A stretch of 64,000 nucleotides of DNA. Origin: Paralichthys olivaceus (Eukaryota > Chordata > Actinopteri > Pleuronectiformes > Paralichthyidae). Of this stretch, positions 11,837 through 22,639 are shown piece by piece (positions within the stretch are counted from its first letter, which is position 1; each line of letters opens with the position of its first letter). The notes beneath the pieces were generated by a model. It had not been told where the DNA came from. It ran no database searches and saw only the letters and a program-made list of their open reading frames with translations. A program made the translations under genes and the position numbers. The stretch covers positions 18,879,760-18,943,759 of the forward strand of contig NC_091109.1 in the NCBI RefSeq assembly GCF_024713975.1, in the 5' to 3' direction.

Positions 11837-12877
11837 GTGAGTGGTGATCTCAACTCTGTCCCCATCAAGTGGGGAAAACAGAACCTGCAGCCGACCTGCC
11901 GTTAAAAAGTCTGAGCTTGGCAATGAAACAATCATTTAAAGTTTCATCAACAGCTGTTTAGCAAAAGTCCAATAAATGTACATACATGTGGATATGTATT
12001 GCTGTGAGGAGGCATGACACAGTTTATTGACCTCAGACTTCTAACATTTAAAGTGTTTGTCATTTTCTGTAGTTAGAGAAAAGTTTAAGACTTTCACTCA
12101 GGAGCAAGAATCTGTCTTTAAACGTAAACTGAACACGTGACGTTTATCCTGATGATTGTTGAGCATTGTTATCTTGAGGTTATGGTCTGGGACACATCAC
12201 CGAGCTTTACTGAAAGTTAAATGGTTGACTCTTCTTTGAATGGATAATAATACGGTCCTGAACCACGGGGACAACTTAAAATACATGTTGAAAAGAAGTA
12301 TGCAAAATATATCCTATAAAAAAACATCAATTCACAGTAAATACATGAACATAGAGAGTAAGAACCTTGAGAACTGCGTCTACCTTCATGAACCAGTTTG
12401 AGTCCTTAAGGTCCCACAACACTTATCAATGCACCTTGATTACACAAGGTCACGCTTCTTTAATTCATCCTTTTGAACAGGATGAGAATTTATTGATATT
12501 ACACTTGATGATCGACTAAACAATGAATCTGCTGAATCTCTTAAGATTTAAAAACACCAGAAACCTGCATATGGCTCTAACTCATACAAACCGATGTACT
12601 GTAAGTGTCAGATGCTGTGTTTCACCCTCAGGTTCAGGTTTATCAGGGCTCTCGTTTGTTTTTATCTCTTTCAAACTTGAACGTACTCAAACTGACATGG
12701 TAGAGAAATCCCAGATCCGTGCAGTGAATCAGCTCCTCACTGTAGAAAGTCTGGGACAAAGCCAGACGCTGCATGTTTTGAAAAAATGAGTCGATTTGTA
12801 TTTTCACTCATATAATTGTTGATGATTTATTTTTCATTCCGTCTTCAAGAACAACACATTTCCTGCCTTAAAAATAC

Positions 12878-12883
12878 TTTTAT
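12878..12883 (-). terminator. Poly(A) signal of chemokine copy A
   Basis: AATAAA on the minus strand, about 420 nt downstream of the stop codon, conserved in the duplicate at 17181-17186. Confidence 0.55.
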
Positions 12884-13298
12884 TGCCCTATAAAGTTAAA
12901 TACAAAAATAATACTTTTTTAAATAGTAAAGGGTATAAATAGTAAATAAGCTCCACAGTGTTGCTCTGTTGTTGTCATCCCGCTGAAACTTTCTTGCCTT
13001 AAGTCGTCCTCACATCTGAAGGGCACTTTATTTTTTTCTGCAATGTAGAAGAGAGGGAAACAGGAAGTTGATATAAACAGATAAAAAGCAGTATTTTCAT
13101 GTTCTAGTTGTTTGATGAGCTAATTTCATTGTGTGATTTGCTGCTGCATCTTTAATATAGTTTATGTTTGGCTCGTAAAACTTGTAATGAAACCTGACAT
13201 CGTTTAGTTTAGTTCAAAACTGATTATCTGTTTGTTTTTTTAAATCCAGATAGTTTTGCTGAATAAGCTCATCTGCACATTCACTGTTAATGAGGTTT

Positions 13299-13991
13299 TC
13301 ATCTTATTCTCACATTTTTTATCTGGCGTTTAATCCACGGGGCCTCTGGATCGATGCACTTTGTTTTACCTCTTATGGTTTCAATCCTGCAGAAAGAAAA
13401 CAAACACAGAAAACCATCAGACATGTGCTGAATGTGTGAAACTACCACAGTGGAATATATAGAATTGATGTTTACTCACTGGTAGGCGTGCAGTTTGCAG
13501 TTCGCTGATCGCTTCTGTTCCCAACACTTTTTGACTGCGTATTTGTTGGTGGTGACTTTTTCACAGCAGCTTGTAGCCACTGAAACACACGGAGAAAAGA
13601 AAAAGACAGGTACTGTTATTATTCAGTACTTTACATCGCTAGTGTTTTAGTCAGTAAAGTAGAAATGACATGATTGATGAATTGATGAATGGTTTTGTCT
13701 GATATAATAATGTAGTAAAGTGGAGTTTATCCAGTTTATCATCACATCAGGCAAAGAAAAAAAAGCAGATTGTCACACTTTGCCTTCCAGCAAACTTTTG
13801 GATTTTTTGCTAAAGAAATTACTAAAATGTTTTGCAACTCATATTCTGTTCATTGACTAATTCCATATGCAGTCATTTCACACAAAGCAGAAAACAACTT
13901 TCAATCACACGTTACCTTGTGATAAGGAGACGATCATAACAAGGGCCAGAGTGAGCAGAAACATCCAGCGGCCGGCAGAAAGAGTCCACAT
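13299..13991 (-). CDS. CCL27/28-like CC chemokine, copy A
   Basis: Complete 87-aa secreted CC chemokine in three exons: 13991-13916, 13579-13480 and 13386-13299. All junctions are GT-AG with matching phases. Residues 1-25 (MWTLSAGRWMFLLTLALVMI...) form a signal peptide. The mature protein starts near VATSCCEKV and has Cys-Cys, an extra Cys in KKCW, then Cys in ANCKLHAY and TKCIDPEAPW, and a short basic end. The extra Cys sits eight residues before Cys3, the spacing I recall in CCL28, which supports a CCL27/28-like label (inference). A TATATAAG box on the minus strand (14070-14077) lies about 80 bp upstream of the ATG. AATAAA at 12878-12883 gives a 3' UTR of about 430 nt. The protein probably acts as a leukocyte attractant at epithelia, by analogy. 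Confidence 0.87.
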
Positions 13992-14069
13992 CTTCAAACA
14001 GTGAGTTGATCACAGCTGCAAACGGCTTCACTGTTCAGTCGAATAATGACTGAAGCAAGGATCTGTTAT

Positions 14070-14077
14070 CTTATATA
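14070..14077 (-). promoter_or_regulatory. TATA box of chemokine copy A
   Basis: TATATAAG on the minus strand, 79 bp upstream of the ATG at 13991. This leaves room for a 5' UTR of about 50 nt. The same box is conserved in copy B. Confidence 0.6.
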
Positions 14078-14449
14078 CAGCAGCCTCATGCGAGAAAGAG
14101 GAACCACGGTTGTGACAAAGACTCACACACCCTCAGGAGTTCATGGAATATGTTGTCATGTCCTTATATGTCCAGGTTCTTTACAATGTCGTGACAGGGT
14201 TTAATCTTTTACTGCTGCGGTTTGAGGTTTAGTGATAAGGTTATTTGTTAATGTTCTTGGAGGCAAAGCTACTCCCACCAGGTCATTAAAAAAAAACAAC
14301 AAGCGATTAATAAAGCAAGCCATAATTTTTGAAACCGTTAGTAACAGTGTCTATCTCTCAGCAAGAGGACGAAGTTAAAATCCTGCCATGCACCAAATTA
14401 TGAAGAGATTGAAAATGCAGATTTTATTTTTTCTGGCTCTCTCAGTTTT

Positions 14450-14830
14450 AACCATAGATTGTAAAAGAAGATGAGGGACACGACTCCACCTCTACCAGTG
14501 CTCAGGAATAAAGCCAAAATTTCAGAATGTGCCCAGCAGCGATCAGGGGACCGAGCCACGGCATCAAGGCCCCTCTAACACATGAGCTGAACCAATCGCA
14601 AGTCAGTCTGTCAATTATCACTTTTCACCCCATTTTTACATCATCAAATAACTCATTAAAACCAAACCCTTGAAATTCAGTACGACAAGAACCTCCAGAA
14701 AACAGAAAAATGTATTTAATGTGAACTCTGACTTTTTACTTTGGTCCATGTCTTGGCTTCACTTTAAGACGACGGTCTTGTCACACGTGTATATACAGTC
14801 TACGGGTTATATAGAGTTGAACACTGAGTT
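14450..14830. mobile_element. Interspersed fish repeat (MITE/SINE-like), copy in unit A
   Basis: The block runs from ACCATAGATTGTAAAAGAAG through GGTCCATGTCTTGGCTTCAC to TATATACAGTCTACGG. Its two ends are inverted versions of the TAGATTGTA / TATACAGTCTA motif seen in a widespread fish non-autonomous repeat. Shorter versions lie at 19110-19620 and 45836-46110. Confidence 0.5.
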
Positions 14831-16362
14831 CAATTGATGTCTTATGTGTTACTTATCATTGATTCTCTTTCAATTCCCCTTTTTAAACCAACAGAACTAT
14901 TTTCCCTTTCTGGAAGATGCAGAGTCAGCCACAACCATTGGACTCCTTCCAAGTTGCTGTGGAAACAGATAAGGTCTTTCCTCACTCACTGCCTCCACCA
15001 TTGCTTTAATTAGAAATTCCACAGAATAATATTTTTACATCACTGATACAATGACCTCTATGGAAACAGTGTCCCATTTAACTCCGTGAAAGTGTGATGT
15101 CAGTTAAATCAGCTAACACATTAACACGGTTCACTGGACAAAACGTTGATGGAGATTGAAGTGTTCGCTCACTTTTTAACCCAGTTGAGAAGAAATCAAA
15201 CGGAGAATTCAGAATTTACAGGATTCAAGTTTACAACTAATCTTGGAATTCTGAGTTTTCAACCTCTTTATTAAATTGTCTCCAGTTGGATTTTAACTTC
15301 AGATCAATCTGCGTCTTCCCGCTCAGAGATACCAACATTTATTAATGATTTCAGGGCGCAGGTTTTTTAGCCCGGCTCATGGTTTCTTTCTAATTGTGTG
15401 AAACAGAAGGGGAATCCCCCAAACACATGGTGCTTCTCAGAGACACACTAAGAATAACACCCGCAGACTGACCAGACGACTATGTTTAGCATCCACTGTT
15501 ACTAAAGTAACCTTAGAAACCAGTGATGATGGCGTGACACGATCCCACCAACCCAAAAAGATAAATTACTCCCACGAATGGAATGTAGCTGCAGCTAATT
15601 ACATTCCATTACCTTTAAAGTTACGTCACTGTGTGTAGAACAAACACGGTCAGACAAACATTTTGGTTTGATAAAGACAAGTGTTTAAAAAAGAATGAAC
15701 ACTAGTCACTGATTTTGACCGACAGCCTTTAGTGAATGAAAGTACAACACCTGGTTAAAAATGTAAGGTTTTTACATTCTGATGACTGAGCTGAATAACT
15801 CATTAGAACTAATTCATATTTAAATCTAAATGAATTAAGGTTTCTACAAGAACGTGGTGGATTTAATCCCTCTTGGTTTTCTTCACATAGAAACCAAAGC
15901 TTATGATCTTTTTCTTAGTTCATGTAACTTTGTTTTGAAAAGTGCTGCATAAATAAAGTTTGTTTTTTTCACGAGAAGAAACTTATTACAATAAAACTTA
16001 TTATAAATCACATGATGGGTTTGAGTGGAAGTGTCTGTCATCAGATCAGTATTTGAATGTGCGTCAGACGAACACAGAGAATCGTTATAAATGTTGACAT
16101 TAACCTAAATGTTTCATGACTCTGTGTCGCCCCCAGCAGGTCAAAATAAGGAATGACATTTCTGAGATGCACAGAATCAGTAAAAACTATTTATTAACCA
16201 CAAGTTAACTCGCTCAAATCTTGTGTGAGATGATGAGACAATGAGGCAAAACTTCTCTACTGTTTGAACTGAAAAAATAAGACTTGCATGTTTTCATTGT
16301 AAAGGTTTCACAGATTAGTTTCTGAGGTTGTGATTAATTTTTGTTTTTTTTCTTCTCCGCAG

Positions 16363-16507
16363 GCCTGAAGAGCTTGTGACAGAGTGTTTGAATCCTGAAT
16401 GTCTCTTCTGAAGTCGACTGAATAACTCTGAAGGTTTGCAACACACTAACTCAGTCTACACCACTCACGCCGTCCGTCTGTTCGGAGAAGAGCCGGAGAA
16501 AAGTCAG
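16363..16507 (+). ncRNA. Putative non-coding exon in unit B
   Basis: The duplicate of 11692-11836 differs at about three positions and keeps identical splice signals. A further acceptor-donor pair downstream (about 20551-20641, TATCTTCAG to GAAG|GTAAAG) could belong to the same plus-strand transcript. Confidence 0.3.
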
Positions 16508-17180
16508 GTGAGTGGTGATCTCAACTCTGTCCCCATCAAGTGGGGAAAACAGAACCTGCAGCCGACCTGCCGTTAAAAAAATAAACTAAAAGTCCGAGCT
16601 TGGCAATGAAACAATCATTTAAAGTTTCATCAACAGCTGTTTAGCAAAAGTCCAATAAATATACATACATGTGGATATGTATTGTGTGAGGAGGCATGAC
16701 ACAGTTTATTGACCTCAGACTTTTAACATTTAAGGTGTTTGTCATTGTCACACTTCTTTAATTCATCCTTTTTGAACAGGATTAGAATTTATTGATATTA
16801 CACTTGATGATCGACTAAACAATGAATCTGCTGAATCTCTTAAGATTTAAAAACACCAGAAACCTGCATATGGCTCTAACTCATACAAACCGATGTACTG
16901 TAAGTGTCAGATGCTGTGTTTCACCCTCAGGTTCAGGTTTATCAGGGCTCTCGTTTGTTTTTCTCTCTTTCAAACTTGAACGTACTCAAACTGACATGGT
17001 AGAGAAATCCCAGATCCGTGCAGTGAATCAGCTCCTCACTGTAGAAAGTCTGGGACAAAGCCAGACGCTGCATGTTTTGAAAAAATGAGTCGATTTGTAT
17101 TTTCACTCATATAATTGTTGATGATTTATTTTTCATTCCGGCTTCAAGAAGAACAAAACATTTCCTGCCTTAAAAATACT

Positions 17181-17186
17181 TTTATT
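17181..17186 (-). terminator. Poly(A) signal of chemokine copy B
   Basis: AATAAA on the minus strand in the same context as in copy A. Confidence 0.55.
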
Positions 17187-17644
17187 GCCATATAAAGTTA
17201 AATACAAAAATAATACTTTTTTAAATAGTAAAGGGTATAAATAGTAAATAAGCTCCACAGTGTTGCTCTGTTGTTGTCATCCCGCTGAAACTTTCTTGCC
17301 TTAAGTCGTCGACACGTCTGAAGGGCACTTTATTGTGTTCTGCAATGTTGAAGAGAGGGAAACAGGAAGTTGATATAAACAGATAAAAAGCAGTATTTTC
17401 ATGTTCTAGTTGTTTGATGAGCTAATTTCATTGTGTGATTTGCTGCTGCATCTTTAATATAGTTTATGTTTGGCTCGTAAAACTTGTAATGAAACCTGAC
17501 ATTGTTTAGTTTAGTTCAAAACTGTTTTAATTCTCCAGACCTAAAAAAGAATTTCTCTGTACTGATGAATATCTGTTTGTTTTTTTTAAATCCAGATAGT
17601 TTTACTGAATAAGCTCATCTGCACATTCACTGTTAATGATGTTT

Positions 17645-18857
17645 TCATCTGATTCTCACATTTTTTATCTGGTGTTTAATCCACGCGGCCTCTGGATCGA
17701 TGCACCTTGTTCCTTTCATTTTGGTTTCAATCCTGCAGAAAGAAAACAAACACAGAAAACCATCAGACATGTGCTGAATGTGTGAAACTACCACAGTGGA
17801 ATATATAGAATTGTTGTGTACTCACAGGTAGGCGTGCAGTTTGCAGTTCGCTGATCGCTTCTGTTCCCAACACTTTTTGACTACGTATCTGTTGGTGGTG
17901 ACTTTGTCACAGCAGCCTGTAGCCACTGAAACACACGGAGAAAAGAAAAAGACAGGTACTGTTATTATTCAGTACTTTACATCGCTAGTGTTTTAGTCAG
18001 TATAGTAGAAATGACATGATTGATGATTACTTCAGGTCAGTGTAAGATAATTAAAGTTTATTTAGTTTATCTATCTTAACTAAATCACAGAACAGGTTAA
18101 ATCGTATCTTGAGGTTTTGAGAAGCCAGTTGGAAAAAACTTTTTAAAAACTGAGACAAGTATAAATATCTATTTTAAAATATTTTATGGAATAAACAAAT
18201 AATCAAGAAAATAATCAGCAATTCATTGATACTGTTTTAATAAAATCGATTATACCTTCAAGTCAGTATGATCATGATGTTTTTGTGTATTAAAATACAT
18301 AATCAAACATGTGTGGCATTAAACAGCATTATTAAGTCTTTAATTTAACTTCAATACAGCAAAACCTCTGAATGATACCCGTTAAACAGTTATTAAAAAT
18401 GATTGAGCCTCATAATACGTTGAAGTAATAATCAATCTGATTCAATGTTTTCTATTTAGTGTATTTGCAATTTGTGATTGCTCCTTTCTTCAGGCTACAG
18501 CAAGTACTTATTCAAATTGATTAATCTCCTGATTAGCGTCTTGATGAATTGATGAATGGTTTTGTCTGATATAATAATGTAGTAAAGTGGAGTTTATCCA
18601 GTTTATCATCACATCAGGCAAAGAATAAAAAGCAGATTGTCACACTTGCCTTCCAGCAAACTTTTGGATTTTTTGCTAAAGAAATTACTAAAATGTTTTG
18701 CAACTAATATTCTGTTCATTGACTAATTCCATATGCAGTCATTTCACACAAAGCAGAAAACAACTTTCAATCACACGTTACCTTGTGATAAGGAGACGAT
18801 CATAACAAGGGCCAGAGTGAGCAGGAACATCCAGCGGCCGGCAGAAAGAGTCCACAT
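17645..18857 (-). CDS. CCL27/28-like CC chemokine, copy B
   Basis: Complete 87-aa paralogue of the gene at 13299-13991, in three exons: 18857-18782, 17925-17826 and 17732-17645. Splice sites and exon lengths (76, 100 and 88 coding nt) are the same as in copy A. The signal peptide is identical. The mature part differs at 12 positions: five in exon 2 and seven in exon 3, including a rewritten loop before Cys4 (TIRGKTKC in A, TKMKGTRC in B) and APW changed to AAW. All five Cys are kept. The TATA box (18936-18943) and AATAAA (17181-17186) are conserved, so both copies look functional. Intron 1 is about 510 bp longer than in A. Confidence 0.87.
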
Positions 18858-18935
18858 CTTCAAACAGTGAGTTGATCACAGCTGCAAACGGCTTCACTGT
18901 TCAGTGGAATAATGACTGAAGCAAGGATCTGTTAT

Positions 18936-18943
18936 CTTATATA
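18936..18943 (-). promoter_or_regulatory. TATA box of chemokine copy B
   Basis: TATATAAG on the minus strand at the same distance from the ATG as in copy A. Confidence 0.6.
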
Positions 18944-19109
18944 CAGCAGCCTCATGCGAGAAAGAGGAACCACTGTTGTGACACAGACTCACACACCCTC
19001 AGGAGTTCGTGGAATATGTTGTCATGTCCTTATATGTCCAGGTTCTTTACGATGTTGTGACAGGGTTTAATCTGTCTGCAGATTTTATTTTTTCTGGCTC
19101 TCTCAGTTT

Positions 19110-19620
19110 TAACCATAGATTGTAGATGAAGATGAAGATGAGGGACACGACTCATGAACATAGAGAGTAAGAACCTTGAGAACTGCTTCTACCTTCACGA
19201 ACCAGTTTGAGTCCTTAAGGTCCCACAACACTTATCAATGCATCTTGATAACACAAGGTCACGCTTCTTTAATTCAGCCTTTTTGAACAGAATTAGAATT
19301 TATTGATATTTGAAGTGTGTCTTAACATTGTTTCAGGAGCAGTTCAGTTTACAGAAGAGTCACAACACACACTCAGTATCTCAGCGGAACTCAATCAGGA
19401 ATAAAGCCATAATATCAGAGTGTGCCCAGCAGCGATCAGGGGACAGAGACACGGCATCAAGGCCCCTCTAACACATGAGCTGAACCAATCGCAGGTCAGA
19501 ACATCAGAAAAATGTATTTAATGTGAACTCTGACTTTTTACTTTGGTCCATGTCTTGGCTTCACTTTAAGACGACGGTCTTGTCACACGTGTATCTACAG
19601 TCTACGGGTTATATAGAGTT
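19110..19620. mobile_element. Interspersed fish repeat, rearranged copy in unit B
   Basis: It has the same ends as the copy at 14450-14830 (ACCATAGATTGTAGATGAAG ... CTACAGTCTACGG). Its middle is interrupted by sequence collinear with unit A 12345-12500, so this is the scar of a secondary rearrangement. Confidence 0.45.
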
Positions 19621-20539
19621 AAACACTGAGTTCAATTGATGTCTTATGTGTTACTTATCATTGATTCTCTTTCGATTCCCCTTTTTAAACCAACAGAACT
19701 ATTTTCCCTTTCTGGAAGATGCCGAGTCAGCCACAACCATTGGACTCCTTCCAAGTTGCTGTGGAAACAGATAAGGTCTTTCCTCACTCACTGCCTCCAC
19801 CATTATTTTAATTACAAATTCCACAGAATATTATTTTTACATCACTGACACAATGACCTCAATGGAAACAGTGTCCCACTAAACTCCGTGAAAGTGTGAT
19901 GTCAGTTAAATCAGCTAACACATTAACACAGTTCACTGGACAAAACGTTGATGGAGATTGAAGTGTTCGCTCACTTTTTAACCCAGTTGAGAAGAAATCA
20001 AACGGAGAATTCAGAATTTACAGGATTCAAGTTTACAACTAATCTTGGAATTCTGAGTTTTCAACGTCTTTATTAAATTGTCTCCAGTTGGATTTTAACT
20101 TCAGATCAATCTGCGTCTTCCTGCTCAGAGATACCAACATTTATTAATGATTTCAGGGCGCAGGCTTTTTAGCCCGGCTCATGGTTTCTTTCTAATTGTG
20201 TGAAACAGAAGGGGAATCCCCCAAACACATGGTGCTTCTCAGAGACACACTAAGAATAACACCCGCAGACTGACCAGACGACTATGTTTAGCATCCACTG
20301 TTACTAAAGTAACCTTAGAAACCAGTGATGATGGCGTGACACGATTCCACCAACCCAAAAAGATAAATTCCATTACCTTTAAAGTTACGTCACTGTGTGT
20401 AGAACAAACACGGTCAGACAAACATTTTGGTTTGATAAAGACAAGTGTTTAAAAAAGAATGAACACTATTCACTGATTTTGACCGACAGCCTTTAGTGAA
20501 TGAAAGTACAACATATGGTTAAAAATGTGAGGTTTTTAT

Positions 20540-22150
20540 TTTTATCTTCAGCACGACCCCAGAAGTGGAAAGTCCCGGTCAGTTAGCTGCCTCGTGTGAG
20601 GACGACAAACAGAAGCAAGAATAAAGAGGAAGAGAGACGAAGGTAAAGACAACCTAAAGTAATTAATGGACGGTATCCATGAGTTTGCATCATGCAACTG
20701 TCAACTTCTCTATTTGTGTGTCTTTGCATCTAGTTTAACAGACACGCTGATACTGAAAAGGACTCGAATAACGAGTCCTCTCTTCCCCTTCTTCGTTTAC
20801 GCTGCATGTTCTCCGACAGTCACGTGGAGTTTTCATCATCGCTCATGCAAACACACGGGTATGAACATGTGACATATTTCTGTACATTAATTATGAAGTT
20901 CTCCCCTTAATGATTTCATTTGTCTGTAATGAATGTTGTAGATAATCATCAGTTCCAGAATGAATCTTTCCCAATATTGTCTCGTCGATGTGTTTACATT
21001 TTCAGGCAGCGCATGTTATTAACCCCACAAACCCAAAGTAGTATTATTATTATTTTGGTTTTACTTTAGTGTTTTCTTCTTCTCTCCTTCAATCTAAATA
21101 CAATTAAATATATGTATTTAATTGCTCTCAGTCTATTGGGTCCATTTACCCGTTACTCTCCTTTATCTAAACCAAAAAATAATCAAGATTAAAAAATATA
21201 CAATCATCTAAAAATGCAGAACCTGTTCTCAGAAACTGCTTTGCTGGAATGTTGTGTAATTATTTCTGTGACTTAACTGAAACAACAAATACACAGTTGT
21301 GAAACAAACACTGTGAAAGCATGTTCCCTTTTTTTATTGGTTTGTTGTCATCAATTAAAAAATGTCCAAATTTAACTTGAAGTCTTCAGATGATCAATAA
21401 ATCATCATCAAAATCCTCAAATCAACGGTTCTGTGAAAATATTGACTGATGGATGTCTCATTGATGACACGAGTAAATGAGATTGCATTTTATTGTTAGT
21501 TATTGTGTAATTGTACAAAAAGGGGAATTTAAGATAAGATAAGATAAGATTGACTATATTTATCCTACACTGGAAATATTTCAACATTACAGCAGCAGAA
21601 GGGCGTTACGATAGCGACAAATAAAAACATAGAAATAAAAACATACATATGTATATATATAAAGACATTTTTTTAACAATATACAAAGTTACCGGAAAAA
21701 TATCACAGTGATTATTGCACATGGGAGTGGAGAATAAACATATGGTCCAGGGGTCACTGCAGGACAGAGCTGTGTCTTCTTAACAGCTTGTTGAGTCTTT
21801 TTCTGTCCCTCTCAGTGCAGCTGCCACGGAGGATCACAGAGAAACAGATCAACTGGGCTTTGTAGATTTCCATATTATTATTGTTATCATTGTGTTCCAT
21901 GTGAGTACTGAGCACAAAGAAAGTCTTTACACTGGAACTGGAGAATGTTTGGGACGTTTGCTTGAAGTACTCTGTTGACTGAGTAATCCCTGCAGCTCTG
22001 TCAAAGTCATTATAATTGAAATTATGATTATATTAACACTTTTTCACACAGCTACTTTACAATGTGGTAGTTTTTAAACTTACATTAAACAATTTATGGA
22101 TATTTAATAGCAAATTAAATCTTATAACCATTAATCTTATTGTTATTACC
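20540..22150. other. Intergenic DNA between the chemokine duplication and msl2
   Basis: No coding exon is supportable. There is a possible non-coding exon at 20551-20641 and an open frame at 20666-20872 without family features. The rest is AT-rich, with LINE pieces listed separately. Confidence 0.45.
21530..21880 (-). mobile_element. LINE (L2-type) 3' fragment, antisense
   Basis: A TAAGA-type tail (21531-21552) is followed by TATTTATCCTACACTGGAAA and a TTACAGCAGCAGAAGGG block. Further on, 21755-21870 reads in antisense as the end of a reverse-transcriptase ORF (GGACAGAGCTGTGTCTTCTT, then AACAGCTTGTTGAGTCTTTT). The order is that of fish L2-like elements inserted in minus orientation; the 5' part is missing. 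Confidence 0.6.
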
Positions 22151-22225
22151 AATTCAGTTCAATGCCTTTATCGTCAGTGCATCGTTTACACTGAAATGAA
22201 GTTTCCCAGTGGTACAGATAGTAAC
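22150..22225 (-). mobile_element. Retroelement 3' end fragment
   Basis: The stretch CAATTCAGTTCAATGCCTTT, then ATCGTCAGTGCATCGTTTAC, then CTGAAATGAAGTTTCCCAGT and GGTACAG, matches the recalled pattern of a fish non-LTR element end (CAATTCAATGACTTTATTGTC ... GAAATT ... GGTACAG). It abuts the minisatellite that follows. Confidence 0.4.
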
Positions 22226-22227
22226 AC

Positions 22228-22505
22228 ACAGACATTACAGTCTAATAAATAAATATAAAAACAGACATTACAGTTTAATAAGTAAATGTAAAAACAGACA
22301 TTACAGTTTAATAAATAAATATAAAAACAGACATTACAGTTTAATAAGTAAATATAAAAACAGACATTACAGTTTAATAAGTAAATATAAAAACAGACAT
22401 TACAGTTTAATAAGTAAATATAAAAACAGACATTACAGTTTAATAAATATAAAAACAGACATTACAGTTTAATAAATATAAAAACAGACATTACAGTTAA
22501 TATAA
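22228..22505. repeat. Minisatellite, about 33-bp unit, eight or more copies
   Basis: Unit ACAGACATTACAGTTTAATA plus AGTAAATATAAAA, repeated from 22228. The last copies are shortened to about 27 bp. An 87-codon open frame crosses it because the unit length is a multiple of three. Confidence 0.93.
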
Positions 22506-22639
22506 AAACAAAGAATAAATGAAATAATATAATATATAATATTGTATAAAATAACTTAGCTGTGAAACGTTAGAATGGTTCAATCGAACCTTATAAAAAA
22601 AAATAATAAAATAAATAAATCGTTTTTAAAAGAACCGCG

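Larger units (their letters stand above)
11131..15776. repeat. Tandem duplication, unit A (about 4.65 kb)
   Basis: This stretch is repeated as unit B at 15777-20537. Both begin with GATGACTGAGCTGAAT and end shortly after GTGAATGAAAGTACAACA. Units are mostly near-identical but differ by several indels. Unit A holds about 385 bp (12063-12448) missing at the same place in B and about 200 bp (14205-14415) missing in B. It lacks about 510 bp that B has in the chemokine intron. Each unit carries one chemokine gene, so the gene pair arose by this duplication. Confidence 0.92.
15777..20537. repeat. Tandem duplication, unit B (about 4.76 kb)
   Basis: This is the second copy of the unit at 11131-15776. 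It has an extra segment at about 18027-18540 within intron 1 of the chemokine gene. It also has a piece at about 19152-19315 that matches unit A positions 12345-12500 rather than the collinear region. The arrangement therefore needs more than one rearrangement event. Confidence 0.92.

Noticed and set aside
14892-14970. Possible small coding exon (MQSQPQPLDSFQVAVETDK) in both duplicate units
   Set aside because: It has an acceptor-like AG and a weak donor, with a frame of under 30 codons. There is no family match, and conservation is expected in any recent duplicate.
22209-22472. 87-codon frame with repeated NRHYSLI
   Set aside because: Translation of a minisatellite whose 33-bp unit is a multiple of three.
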